In this document: positions 21,411 through 32,499 of the stretch, piece by piece | Layout of the letters: every line of letters begins with the position of its first letter | How positions within the stretch are numbered: position 1 is the first letter of the stretch | Origin: Agelaius tricolor | Taxonomy: Eukaryota > Chordata > Aves > Passeriformes > Icteridae | DNA: 64,000 bases | Reading direction: 5' to 3' | NCBI GenBank assembly: GCA_023055355.1 | Contig: JALJCS010000056.1 | Span: 806,001 to 870,000, forward strand | The notes under the pieces: generated by a model | Databases searched by the model: none | What the model saw: the letters and a program-made list of their open reading frames with translations, nothing else | What the model was told of the DNA's origin: nothing | Made by a program: the position numbers and the translations under genes

Positions 21411-21427
21411 AACAGAAAAGGGGGAGG
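21411..21427 (+). other. ERV-B polypurine tract
   Basis: AACAGAAAAGGGGGAGG directly upstream of the 3' LTR; plus-strand priming site. It follows a T-rich stretch. Confidence 0.9.
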
Positions 21428-21883
21428 TGTTGTATTGCACTAAATAGTTTATTTAGTTGTTTTGCACTGAGTGATTTGAAATTTGTACTGAGTATATTAT
21501 GTCATGTAGATTCTTACTTCCCTTCTCCCATCACATGGTCTCTCCCTCATCTGCCCCTCTGCTATACTCCCTGGTGGTCTGGCCCCTGGTTACCCCTCCC
21601 CTCACCCCTCCTCAATGGTATCCCATTGGCTGTGGTCCTCTTCCCCCGCCCCCATTCCCTCGGGTATAAAAGTCCCCTGCAAGAAGGGAACGCCCTCTTT
21701 TCTACCTGGGAGGTCTCCAGAGTCTGAGGTGTCCCTTCCCAAGCCAATGAACAGGACACTCATTCCCACGTGGAGAAGAGTGTTTCTCGTCTTTTGCTTT
21801 CATCCATGTAAGACCGTGTGGGCCAGGGTCCAGAGCTAGCCAGAGTGGACTCAAACAACAGCCCGAGAGACACGGATCTTACA
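21428..21883 (+). repeat. ERV-B 3' LTR
   Basis: TGTTGTATTGC...CTTACA, matching the 5' LTR with about 20 differences concentrated in U3. Followed by the target duplication ATTCCC. Confidence 0.95.
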
Positions 21884-23429
21884 ATTCCCCTCCCCAGGAA
21901 AAGCCTCTGGTGTTACAGCAGCAATAAGCACCAGGAGAAACATCACTTCTCATGCTGTCCACTGGCTCAGGGCTCATGGCTGCAGCTTTTACAGCTGAAC
22001 CAGGGCTTTACACCAGAGCAATCGCAGAGCACCTGTGTGTTGGAGACTGAATATTATAATTTATGGCTTAAATATCTTCATGCAGGACCTTTGCCTATTA
22101 TGGCAAAACTGTATTTAAAAAGCTGCAGAGAAGACTACCACACCCTGAATAGGCCTTCTGTCTGAGGCCCTACACTACTTGATGATGGAGATAAATTCAG
22201 GACTGGAGATGAATCGTTAAAACCGAAAATCACGGACAAAGACTCTCTAACTAGTCAAAGTTAGAAAGTGGGCGGCACTGTGGGGATCGTTCCCAAAATG
22301 TGTAACTGCACTGCACAAGGAGTTTTTCCTTTTATTTATTTCCTAAAATAATGCATATGGACAACCCCAGCACCTCCCATCCCCGCTTTGTATTAAAATG
22401 AGGTTATTAGTCCTTCACGCGTGTTCAGTTCTTCTCTCGAATTGGGTCAGTGGTCTCAAACTGGGTCAGTGGTCCCAGGGATGAAGTCAGGAAGGTCTTC
22501 ATCAGGTCTCTGTGACCCTCTGGCACTATCCAAGGCCCCCTGCTTCATGATAATTTCACATAGACTCCAGGTGCTGGCATTGTTCTACTGGTTTCAATAT
22601 GTTCTTATACTGGTTCACTTGCTCCACTTCCTTCTACAAATGAGCTCATAATATAACAATTAGCTTTAGCTAAAGCATCTAATAATAATTACCTATCATT
22701 GGTGTATCTAACTTCAATATGAATTGGTTCTAACCCTCAGCTAAAATCTTAATCCTTTAAAATCATGATTCAGGGAAAGAAGAAATATATTCACAGAGGG
22801 ATCAAGCTTAGCACCTTTGGGGTGGAGAGAACAGCCCCAGGTCTATCAGCTGCCAGGCTCGAACAGACCCTCACACCAAAGAGTGCGGGGGGGATGAGAG
22901 GTTTTCGGTGTGTGGTGAAAAAGACTCTAGTCAGAGGCAATTAACACCCATCCTGCATCCTCTGCTGTGCAGAGGAGCCCAGCTGTGGGCCCCTACATCC
23001 TGGGAAAAGCTGCATCCATGAGAAGGACAGCAGAGTCATGGCCCATCAAAGGTCCCCCCAAAGGGGTCCCCAGACCTTGCACCAGAGCACTGCAACATGA
23101 TGCAACAAATCCACAGTGTTGCAAGGGACGGTGTCAAACCTAGCCCCCTCAGGATGGCTGTTCAGATGGGCATTCCCATCTGGCCCAAATGTAAATTAAT
23201 TCATTGGATTCTATACTTTTCAGCATGGCGGCAGCAGCGGGGGACCCTCACCACTGAGAAGACCAGATGGAGGGGAGCAACAAGACATTGTTGGGACGCC
23301 CAGAAGTGTGATGTTTTGACCCTGACCCCTGTCACTCTCTCCCTGACCCCCAACCCCCCACGCACACTTATTTTTCTATTTCTTTGCTTTCTCTTTGCCT
23401 CTTTTACTATTAAAAAAAATATATAAATT
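21884..23429. other. Flanking DNA with possible class I ERV tail
   Basis: No gene. Near 22240-22290 there is a stretch resembling the 3' end of a class I ERV (purine run GAAAGTGGGCGGCAC followed by TGTGGGGATCG), and AT-rich sequence to about 22680. The rest is unrecognised. Confidence 0.35.
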
Positions 23430-23700
23430 TTTTGGCACCAACATCTAATCTAGTTTGGTTTTAATCACATTTTTTGGGTATATTTGTCTTAGGTTGGAAA
23501 TGGGTGTGTGTATTCTATTCCTATCTGTGGGGCAGTTATCTTTTGTTAATTGGGCAGTTTTCTTTATTTCTTCCACAAACAATCCTCCCTCCGGGGAGAT
23601 ATCTTCTGTTAATGGGCTATTGAGTCCCATAAAATTACATCATCCCATTGTGAGATGCTCCGCCCAGTGGGAGGAGCCAAGCATTCCTGCCTGGATATAA
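23430..23700 (+). repeat. LTR fragment fused to the end of ERV-F env
   Basis: Its reverse complement matches the right half of the LTR at 37380-38040 (for example the GGAGCATCTCACAATGGGATG-like segment). It abuts env within the transmembrane subunit. Confidence 0.65.
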
Positions 23701-24373
23701 TTGGAGATTTGAAACACCAAAAGCAAAAAATCTATTGCAGCTCTATTCTGCAGTGTAGCATGTCTCACACTATCAACATCTCTTAATAAGCCTGTTAAAG
23801 TAGAGCTAGTAGCAGTAGTTTGTTTTGCCAGGCATCAGCCAAGGTTATTTGAAGTTTTTAATGCATGTGCTGTGCCTATAGATGGAATAATTGAGGCAAA
23901 TACTTGGGCTCCAGTGTTCCAGGATTCAACATTATCATCGCAATCTGGGCTGTATGTGTGTGTGCTACACTTTGCTCGCACCAGTCTGTGCAGAGATGGT
24001 AAGTTTTCCCAGAAGGAGTGAAATATGGTTAGTTGCCCAAAAGTGCAAGGGCCTCCCACAGCCCTTCCTGGTATTCCTTTCCAGGCTCTGTTCCCACATA
24101 TCAAGAATATATTGTCTCTTAATCCAATAGAAACCATCCCAGGTAAAATTGGCTGAGGCAGGGTATGATTACACCAGGCAGAAGCATTGGTATAAATTCC
24201 CATGCCTGAAACATCAAGGCCGAATCTTTTGTCAGCAAAGGGTCCACTAGCATAATGTAGAAAGAAATACAAAAGCCTGTGTGGATCTAAAGAATGTCCA
24301 GTTCTTGAGGTGGTAGGGAAATAGTAAAAAAGTCAGAAACTTTATTTACTCCTAGCCCTCTATCATTAGCAAA

Positions 24374-24969
24374 TATTGGAATATTATCCCAATATTACCA
24401 GGTGGAACGTGCCTGGGCTCGTCTGACCCTTGCTGCTGGGCCAAAGGTGGCAGCTGTGGTATTTCACCTCAGAGACACCTTTGGCCAGCTGGAAGTTGCA
24501 GTTAGGCACTCGGAACAAGTCCAGGCATGGTAGAAACTCAGTTTACCTCTGATGGAAAGGCTCCAGGCTAGGTGAAGAGGAAAAGGAGGGATTCTGCAGA
24601 GGGTTTAATCCAGAGTTTTATTCCAGGGTCACAGATGTCTGAATCTTGGTAACAGCTCCACAGAATGCCAACCACATGGTCTCCATGTCTTTTAAGCTCA
24701 GGGGCAGGGGGAGGGAAGGGACAGGTATGGCACCAACCAGGTGGGAGGGGCAGGGTCTCAGGGTCAAGTGACACTTGGCAAACCCAATGACCCCAGGGCT
24801 GAGGGGCATCTTTTGAACTTTTGCCAATCACACGACGTCCCTGCTGGAATGATAAGATTGACTGACAGCACTTAGCAAGGAGGCAAGGGGGAGGGGAAGG
24901 GAGAAGGTATTGCCACACCTGGGAAACTACTGGGATAGCTGAAACAGGAAATGGCATCACACTGCAACA
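24374..24969 (-). repeat. Solo LTR with non-canonical TG...TA ends
   Basis: Exact 6-bp duplication AGCAAA (24368-24373 and 24970-24975). On the minus strand it begins TGTTGCAG and ends CCAATA instead of CA. Same family as 32500-33080 and 53476-54047. A minus-strand AATAAAA lies near 24630. Confidence 0.85.
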
Positions 24970-25066
24970 AGCAAAATACCATCCAGCTGGCCTATTATTG
25001 GTTTTGTGATACTTGTCATTGCACCACCACAGTGGCTCAATTTGATCTGGGGCAGTACAATCCCCA

Positions 25067-25490
25067 TGCATTGTCTTGTTGTGGCAGCATATTCCACAGC
25101 ATATGTCACAGTTGAGATGGCCACGAAACGCTGAGTATCATCATACACTTTCAGAAAGCTTCAACCCATACAGTGTAAGACCACACCACATCAGAAGGCT
25201 TCAGGTGTCTGCCCATACAGAGTAACATCATATCACTTCAGAAGGTTGCAAGCATCTGCCCTTCTTGTTCTTTAGCCCAACCTTTTATACCCCTCGTTGG
25301 TTATGCATTGCACCTGTGTGCCTTCTGTTCCCTTTTGTGATTGGTCAGTACACCTCGTCACTCCATGTCTCATTGCTTTCAATACTGTTCACCTGCTTTT
25401 CACAGTTGCAGCCCATTACGGATGAGGCTCGGCCGCAGCCCCATTCCCAATTACCACAAACTGTGTACCTACATCTTGTTGTATAAAACA
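25067..25490 (-). repeat. Solo LTR in ERV-F SU region
   Basis: TG...CA element of 424 bp with a TATAAAAG promoter on the minus strand near 25285. Flanks TCCCCA and TCCCAT match at five of six bases. The env reading resumes on both sides. Confidence 0.75.
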
Positions 25491-25744
25491 TCCCATTCTC
25501 ATTTTTCTAAAGGCATGGCTACTAGGCAAGTCTGGAAAGGATTACTGGGGGAGGTCATAGATAGGCACAACATAGATTCATTTAAAGCCTGAGCTAGCGT
25601 AAGCCACACATTACCTTCTGGAAGGAATGGCATTGCGACCACCTCTCCTTCGTCAAGAAGGAGACCTATCAGAAGAACCAGTGTGAGAAGGCAGATCTGG
25701 CTTCCAAAAATACTGACATGGAAGCCAGCCATGCTCCTTCCCAC

Positions 25745-26131
25745 AAACCAATTTTAAAATTACACAATCACCAATAGCGCAAAGGATCACACTGTGGGCA
25801 ATCCCTACACTGGTATTCTGATTTGCAGTACCACTTCTTCCGGCACTTATGGCACAAACATAAAGTCCACACTTGGTGGAAATAGTCACTGCAAATAAAA
25901 CAAGGAATAGGGTTATTTTCCCATGTAGGTTCAAGCCTCCTTTCACTCCATCTCTGCCATTTTTCTTGGAGGGAGACTTGTTCTGCAAATAGAGCTTCTA
26001 CTATCTCTGGAACGAGTCGACCATGCAGCTCGTGAAGTGGTGAGAGGTCGATGAGTCCCCTCGGGTCAGGTAGAAACTGGTTCAGGTGGTTGCAGTCTCT
26101 CAGTGGATCCAGACTCAGCGGTCTAAGAGGG
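25745..26131 (-). pseudogene. ERV-F cysteine-rich accessory frame (counterpart of ERV-A)
   Basis: I do not recognise the family. One minus-strand frame reads from the ERV-E junction at 26131 through a leucine-rich part into CFIC, then CLCHKC, then CRDCPQC followed by DPLRYW, and meets a TGA near 25765, just before env. Order, position between integrase and env, and C-x2-C spacing match the ERV-A frame at 1013-1660, although the residues between differ strongly. The 5' end lies beyond ERV-E. A small zinc-binding protein is plausible; no function is claimed. Confidence 0.6.
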
Positions 26132-26790
26132 TGTCCTGGTTTAGGGCAATTTTGGGAGAAAAAACTCTAAAGGGGTTTCCTCTAGAAAAACAAATTCAAG
26201 TGGCCCCTCCCCCAACTGGTTCGGGAAAAAGAGTTCCTTGGAGAAAAGTGGAAAAAATGGTTTATTTAACAGGCAAAGCATTCACCAGCACAAAATATGA
26301 ACAATATTAAACAATAAAACCCATTGCCACTCCAAAGGAGATGACAAAATCAGAAAAGTCCCCTTTGTGGGGTGTAGCTTGGCTCAGTCTCTTATCAGTC
26401 CCTCTGGTGCTGGAAATGCCGCAGCCCAGGCCCAGCCCCAGCCCAGTGGGCCACAGGTGTGAGCTGCCGGTGCTCTTCTGGGTGTTCAATCCAGAACAGG
26501 TTTAAACATGTCCAAAGAAAAAGAAAAACCACAGTCCAGGGACCTTCTCTGCCTCAGCTAGCTAAAAACTAACTCAAAGTAAAGGAGAGCTCTGTTCTGC
26601 TGTCTGTCCACAGACAACACCGTCCAGGAGCAGGATGCGGGGGAGTAAGTGCAGTTTCCGATAACAAACTCCGTGCTTCTTGTCTTCCTCCTTTGCTCTT
26701 GGAACAAGTCTTAAAGGTGCAAAACTTATTATCTAGCATAAGCAGAACAGACAATTGGGGATATAAGTATCATATAGCTAACCCAGGACA
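26132..26790 (-). repeat. ERV-E 3' LTR
   Basis: TGTCCTGGTTTAGGGC...CTAACCCAGGACA, nearly inverted ends. Minus-strand AATAAA near 26263. Next to it at 26791-26807 is the polypurine tract (GGGGATAAGGGGTGGAA on the minus strand). Confidence 0.93.
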
Positions 26791-26807
26791 TTCCACCCCT
26801 TATCCCC

Positions 26808-27953
26808 ATATCATCCGCTAACTACTAAAACTAATATCTATTCTAACTCTATAAATACATATATTACACATACAATATACAGCTATAGACAGACAATGGC
26901 AGTAACATTCAGCAAACTGTGATATTTACACATAGTTCTTACCCAACAATCAGATCTCCCTGCAGTACACATCATGTTGTTCCATCTTTTTGCATTATCC
27001 ACCACGTACAACCTGGTCCCTGAGCAAAGACAACCCCACGAATGGGTTTGTCTGTACTCAAAGCAGAATTGATCTAAACTGTTTTCCCTAACAAACCTCT
27101 GACATGCACTACTGGGACTTTGTCTACTGTATGCAGGAGCTCAGATTGGGCAGGGCCCACTCAGTTGGTAGAACCTTGGGTGTTAACTAACGAGGTGGCT
27201 TTTGTCAGATGCTGCTCCCAATTTTTGAAAGATCTCCCACCCAATGCTTCCATGGTGTTTTTTAACAGTCCATTGTACTTCACTTTGCCTGCAGCTGGTG
27301 AATGGTAGGGCATATGATACACCCACTCTATGCCATGTTCCCCAGCCCAGCTGTTGATAAAGCTGTTCTTCAAATGAGACCAGTTGTCTGACTCAGTCCT
27401 CTCAGAGGTACCATGCCTCCAAAGGACTTGCTTTTTAAGGCCTAGGATGGTGTTACAGGCCATAGCATGAGGCACAGGGTAGGTTTCCAACCATCCAGTG
27501 GTGGCTTCTACCATTGTGAGCGCATAGTGCTTACCTTGGTGTGTCTAGGGCAGTGTGATGTAATCAATCTGCCAGGCCTCTCCATACTTATATTTGGACC
27601 ACTGCCCGCCATACCATAGGGGCTTCAGCCGCTTGGCTTGCTAGATCACAGCACGTTTCACAGTCATGAATAACTTGACAAATGCTGTCCATGGTTAGAT
27701 CCACCCCTCGATCTTGTGCCCACTTGTAGGTGGCATCTCTGCCCTGATGACCTGAGGCATCATGAGCCCATCTAGCTAGGAACAACTTGCCCTTGTGTTG
27801 CCAATTTAAGTCTATCTTTGACACTTCTATCTTTGCAGCCGGATCTACCTGCTCATTGTTTCGGAGCTCCTCATTGGCTCTACTCTTGGGGACGTGGGCA
27901 TCTACATGGCAAACTTTCACAGGTAGTTTCTCTACCCTGGTAGCATTGTCTTT
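26808..27953 (-). pseudogene. pol: ERV-E integrase
   Basis: ERVL-type integrase in two frames. The piece 27920-27588 holds the end of RNase H (KVCHVDAHVPKSRANEE) and the N-terminal zinc motif (H-x3-H and CETCC). The core piece (27514-27161) has the first Asp just upstream (QIDYITLP) and the second in ESDNW, where the usual Gly is Trp. The Glu region reads GKVKYNG, lacking the catalytic Glu. The C-terminal part continues with stops to the polypurine tract. Clearly inactive. Confidence 0.85.
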
Positions 27954-27959
27954 CCACTC

Positions 27960-28470
27960 TGTAGCATCCCATGAACTCTCTCCTCTTAGTCAATTCCCAA
28001 GTCCACTGCCCTTGAAACGGCAGTGACTACCTGCCATAGAGTTAGTCCTCCTGGGGGGAAAAGACAGATTCCCACATGGACTTCTGTGTCGCAACTTCCC
28101 CTGGTTTCCCCTTTCCCTCTCCCCTCACTGGCTTGGTACCACTGGTAGCTGCCCCCTTCCCTGGAGACTAATCCCCTTTGCCCTGCCCTTAGCTCTGCCC
28201 CCACCCCTTCCCCTTCTTAAGCTGCCTGCACCACGTGGTTGTCCTCTTTCTCGCTGGGTTCCCTCTAGCTCTATGTGATATACTTTGCTGGAATAAAACC
28301 TTGCAAAAAGGAGCCTTTCTGACCTCTCTCTCTGAGCCAGCTGTGGTGAGTGTTGTGTGTGGATCTGAATGCGTTGCCTAAATGTTAACCCAACCTACTT
28401 TTTTACAGGAGAGGTTTGTTGGGATGAGATAATAGGCAACAGCACCCACCATTCAACACCCACATTTTCA
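27960..28470 (+). repeat. ERV-D 5' LTR
   Basis: TGTAGCATCCC...CATTTTCA, 511 bp, with AATAAA near 28291. The start is fixed by the CCACTC duplication. Confidence 0.9.
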
Positions 28471-28472
28471 AT

Positions 28473-28490
28473 TGGCGCACAACTGGGCCC
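28473..28490 (+). other. ERV-D primer-binding site
   Basis: TGGCGCACAACTGGGCCC, two bases after the LTR; close to the tRNA-Lys-1,2 type site with a few differences. Confidence 0.7.
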
Positions 28491-28779
28491 TGACCTTGCA
28501 GCTTTATCGAGCCTTTTGGAAGTGTCTCCACTGGATCTCTACTGGATTTTAAGTCGCAATCATCGTTCCAGTTACATGAGACAAAAAAAACCCAATTTTT
28601 CTGTGGGATTTCTCTGGGGGCGGCCGACAACCCTCGAGGCTTCGAGGACCGGCCAAATTAGCGAAACCTCCTCTGAGATTTTTTTTCTGATACACCGAGG
28701 TGGTGAGTATAGCCTGGTGACTGTCACCTTTTCCTATTTTTTTTCTCTTTCTTTTATCTCTTAGGAGGGAGAGTTCTTA

Positions 28780-29040
28780 ATGGGTACCAAACTATCCATT
28801 GAGCAGAAAGAAGTTTATCCCCAAGTTTCTAATGCCTTTCTTTAATATAATGTTAAGTTCTCTAAGGGTGATCTGAGGGTTCTTCTTTGGGTCTTCAAAT
28901 TCTTTCTGGGTGCTACAGCTGAGTCAGTTTTGTCTGTTGAGTTCTGAGTAAATGTAGGAAAAACAATGTATCAACTCCAGATTGAAGGTGTTTTTCAGGT
29001 GGGGAAGTTCTATCCACTTTTTCACTTTATGTTTTGAAGG
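28780..29040 (+). pseudogene. gag: ERV-D gag matrix
   Basis: ATG at 28780 opens with MGTKLSIEQKEV, so Gly2 could be myristoylated, as in membrane-targeted retroviral matrix. A stop follows about 20 codons later. Beyond it the matrix fold continues (KGDLRVLLWVFKFF, then VGKTMYQLQIEG) with further stops. It resembles the ERV-B matrix in length and hydrophobic pattern. Confidence 0.75.
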
Positions 29041-30091
29041 AAATAGGGTAGGAGATCTTTCTCCATTTTAATGCTTTTAGTACAAATGATCAGCTCGGGT
29101 GGGGATCCAACGTGTACGCACTCATGCTGCTGGTGCTCCCAGGAGTGGCATGGAAGAGGAGGAAGAGTACAGCTTTGTCCACTGGTCTGCAGGCAGAGCT
29201 GGGGCATCCATCCTCACAAGAGTATCAGGAGATTCACAATTCTACAGTTTGACATTTGAGGTTCTCTGTCTAGCCGACATCTTTTAGGTTAGGGTGAGGG
29301 GTAAAAAGGGTCTTGTGGATACTGGATTCTGTTGCTCACGTCTAGACATCACTTCGATCCGTCAATTACGTGTTGGCTCGTTGTTTTTAGGGGTTTTTTC
29401 TAGGTTTGGTATGGTGCTTCTCCCTTTGCATGCTGGCTCCGAGGTCATTTGCATGCCAACTCCGATGTCCCCTCCTCTTCACCGTCCGGGTGCCATCTTC
29501 CAGGAAGCAGCAGGGCGACACTCGGCAAAGGGGGACCCCCACGCGCCGATGCCTTGAGCAGCAGGCATGGGCACACTCACCCGCGCTGGGGACCAGCAGG
29601 CGAGCCGGCCAGCGGCTGCCCCTGTGGGACACGGCGACCCGGGCTGGTCCCCACGGGGCTCTTCCGGCACAGCCGGGACCCGCGCCGAGGAGGGGGGCCC
29701 TGCCGCTCCCGGGGCGGGCCCCCGCTCCTGGGACACTCTTGGGCTACCCCTGCGGGGCTCCCCCGGCACGGCTGGGACCCGCGCCGAGGGGAGGGCGGGG
29801 GCCCACTGCTCCTGGGGCGGGCCCGCACTCTTGGGACACTCCCGGGCCACCCCCACCCGCAGCGCGGGGCCGGGAAGGCAGCGGCAGGCTGGCTCGCGGC
29901 AACTATCAACTATTAAGAACAGGTAATTAAAAGGAAACTATTAACAACAGGAGATTACAACATGAAATTATTAACAATAAATAGTTAGAACTACAACTTG
30001 ACAGCAATTGGTTTAACTTGTGAACTTTGCAACTTTTAAAAATATGGACAACTTTTTTACTCATAACATTTATAAGGTGATTTAAGCTTTG
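29041..30091 (+). other. ERV-D gag spacer region, low similarity
   Basis: No recognisable gene. A GC-rich repeat block (about 29460-29900) is followed abruptly by an AT-rich stretch with repeated ACTATTAACAAC-like units (29900-30060). It lies between matrix and the proline-rich part of gag and may be inserted sequence, but no boundary repeats were found. Confidence 0.5.
29600..29860. repeat. GC-rich minisatellite, unit about 100 bp
   Basis: Two to three imperfect units, each with CGGGACCCGCGCCGAGG-like and CTGGGACACTC segments. Very CpG-rich relative to surroundings. Confidence 0.7.
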
Positions 30092-32499
30092 GGAGAGGGT
30101 TCTAAAGATTCTAAAAGCTCTTTATCTCTGCCTCTGTGTCCCAACCCTCCTGTCCCTGTTCCCCTGTCCCCTCGGGATAGGTCTGGAGATGGAAACTGCC
30201 TGAAACAGGCACAGGAGAGCTACCTGCTTTCTGCCTCCTCCACTCCCCTCCCATCCCCTTTCCCGACTAGTACCAGCCATGCTAGTCTGGGCTCTTTCCA
30301 AACCCTCTCTCCTAAACCCCTTTATCCTCGACTTACTTTCACTGCCAAGTGAACAAGATGGCACCAGCCACATGGCTGATTCCTCCATTTTAAAATTTCC
30401 TGCCCCAGGCACTCAGGACAGTGGGTGCCACCCCTGTTGCTGCCCCCATGCCGACTTTCCCCACCCCCGTGATCCTCCATCCCCCTGAGGTGGCCCCTCC
30501 CCCCGTTGCCGCCCCAATCCCTGAGCTCCCCGCCCCCATGTCGGGTTCCCCCTCCCCCACGGTTGCTCCTCCCCCCACGGCCACCCCTCCTTACATTCCC
30601 GCCCCTGCATCTAGCTTTCCTATTCCCTCTTCCAACCCTATCCCCCCTCCCTACCCTACCCTGCCCACGCCCGATCCACTTTCCGTGCCGGGGACCCCGT
30701 TCTCGGCAACAGTTTCTGCAGTCCTGGCGCCCCCCCTTCCTTGCGGCAGCGCCTTCTGCATCCCCTGTGTTCCCTCCCTCCCTGCCATCAGCAGCTTCTG
30801 CGGTAACCCCAACCCCCCCGCTGCCCGCGGGACCGGCCGTGCACGCCGCCGCCAGGCTGGCCGCGGCCATCCACGTCCCGCCGCGTACCCTTGTAACCCT
30901 CCCGCCCCTGCCAGCAGCGGCACTTCTCCCCACGGCCCCGGGTCTCCCCTCTACGGCACCGGGTGCCCTCACTTCTGCAGCCACTGTCCCCGCCTCCCCC
31001 GCTGTTTCGGCAGCAGGCATTCCCTTCCCCCCTGCATCCCCAGGTCTCCCCACCCCCGTGGCTCCGAGTGTCCCCCGGGCAGTAGCAGTCTCTGTCCCAT
31101 CTACCTGCTCACACCAGCTGTCCTGGCAGCGGGGATTCCTTTCCCCCCCCCCCCGTCCTTCTCCCCCCCCCCCCCCCCCCCCGCTGGCTTTCCCCCGCGG
31201 TTGCTCCCCCGGGTCCCCCTTCACACCCTACCGGGAGGGAAGCTCATCAGAAAAAACCCTCATGTTTACACACCAAAGGCTCCAAGCATGAAGTGTATGC
31301 TGGCTGGAGCTCTGGTGCTGATTCTAGAACATCTGTCTCTACCTCAGATAACAGTGATTCCTCAGATTCAGATGGTGAATTTGAGGATCCCTGGGTTCAA
31401 ATCAAAAGAGAAGCAACTTTGGATAAGAACTGGGAGTTCGCTGGAAAATTAAATGTCCTTGCCACCTCAGTTAGATACAAAAGGGGGTTCCCTCCAAAAT
31501 GGAAAACTATTCCTAATAATGAGCTCAGAGAAATCTGCAGAATTTCCAAAGATTTTGGCCGCTATTCCCCATATTTCAAAAATCTCATACAAGTACCTTT
31601 CTCAACTCATGTGCTTGTCCCCTATGATCTCTGGCATGTTATGTCCCTCCTCCTTTCACCTACAGAGCTACTTCTGTGGGAATCAATTTGGAAAAAACAA
31701 TTAAAAACATTAGTACAAAATTACCCATCGTAAGCTAGCCAAGCTTATCTCAGTGTAGAGTACCTGAGCAGGGAAGGAGAATATGAAAATCCACAAGTGC
31801 AAGCCCAAAATTTATCCAAAGCTGTTTTAGAGGACATTAAAAATGCTGCCTGGAATGCTTTATTCCAAACACCTGATGGTACCTACCCCACAACTAAGTT
31901 TTGCTGACATTTATCAAAGCACTGATGAAACATATTAAATTCATTGACAGATTAAAAGATACTATTGATAAGCAGGTCGATTGCCCAAGGGCTAAAGAAG
32001 AGCTGCTCAATAAACTAGCAGTATCCAATGCAAATGAAAATTGCAAAAAAATCATAAGGGCACTCTCTCCAGACCCTGAACCCACCATTCATCAAATGGT
32101 GGAAGCCTGTTTCTGTCTCACAACCACTGAATATATAGTAGCCATGGCAGTCAGCAAAGAAGTAGCTGAAGCCTTTGTAGCACAAAATAAACAAAATATG
32201 CAATGCTATAAATGTAATGAACTTGGTCACCTCAAGGTGGAATGTGATAAAGACACTGTGCAGAGACATCCCTCCACTTGTTGTTCCTCCACTGCATGCT
32301 TAGACTGTAAAGAACATTTTAAACACTGTCCGCAGTTTCAGTATCACCAGCAGATCCAGCATCAGCCCTCTCAGCAGCAGCACCAGGGAAACTTCCCACA
32401 AAGCACAGGGCAGCCCTGCGTGATGACACCAAATGCCAAGCTGTTCCGTACCCCTTTCCCCACCACCCCAGAAAGCCCGAGGACTGAGAGACTCTCTGT
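30092..32499 (+). pseudogene. gag: ERV-D gag: proline-rich domain, capsid, nucleocapsid
   Basis: A strongly proline-rich region (about 30120-31290) precedes an acidic segment (DNSDSSDSDGEFEDPW), and then capsid (31380-31733) with WKTIPNNELREICRIS and DLWHVMSLLLSPTELLLWE. After a stop and an undetected major homology region, the capsid C-terminal domain and nucleocapsid follow (31901-32499). One zinc knuckle is complete (CYKCNELGHLKVEC); the second is imperfect (CLDCKEHFKHC). An LTR at 32500 cuts the link to pro. Confidence 0.85.
31143..31182 (+). repeat. C homopolymer runs in gag
   Basis: C12 (31143-31154) and C20 (31163-31182) within the proline-rich gag frame. Confidence 0.95.

Larger units (their letters stand above)
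13100..21883 (+). mobile_element. ERV-B, full-length env-less provirus
   Basis: Bounded by two LTRs (455 and 456 bp) and by the exact 6-bp duplication ATTCCC (13094-13099 and 21884-21889). The internal order is primer site, gag, dUTPase-like/protease, reverse transcriptase, RNase H, integrase, polypurine tract. Integrase ends only 89 bp before the 3' LTR, so env is absent. The two LTRs differ at roughly 20 positions by eye. gag is interrupted by an unrelated LTR (16343-17674). Confidence 0.95.
23701..25744 (-). pseudogene. env: ERV-F env, truncated and split by two LTRs
   Basis: Starts upstream of 25744 with a hydrophobic signal segment (ICLLTLVLLIGLLL) and an SU start homologous to ERV-A (NVWLTLAQALNESMLCLSM). 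It is then interrupted by LTRs at 25067-25490 and 24374-24969. SU resumes with FLICGNRAWKGIPG, the basic cleavage region and the TM start (CDDNVESWNTGAQVFASIIP). The frame reaches the immunosuppressive motif and ends abruptly at the LTR fragment at 23700, so the CX6CC motif and membrane anchor are lost. Confidence 0.88.

Noticed and set aside
28003..28010. Start of the ERV-D 5' LTR at 28007 with duplication CCAC
   Set aside because: The ERVL integrase frame rejoins only if the LTR begins at 27960 with the 6-bp duplication CCACTC; the shorter match is chance plus the truncated 3' LTR.
29600..29860. Tandem units considered as a CRISPR-like array
   Set aside because: Units are about 100 bp, imperfect, contiguous and GC-rich, with no spacer structure; the DNA is vertebrate.
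29406..29930. Several overlapping frames of 110-174 codons on both strands
   Set aside because: All lie in the GC-rich minisatellite, where stop codons are rare by composition.
30322..31224. 300-codon minus-strand open frame, Gly/Arg-rich
   Set aside because: It is the mirror of the C-rich, proline-coding plus-strand gag of ERV-D; low complexity alone keeps it open.
30421..31452. Proline-rich frame as a host collagen- or formin-like gene
   Set aside because: It is continuous with capsid and nucleocapsid of ERV-D and lies between ERV-D matrix and pro, so gag explains it.
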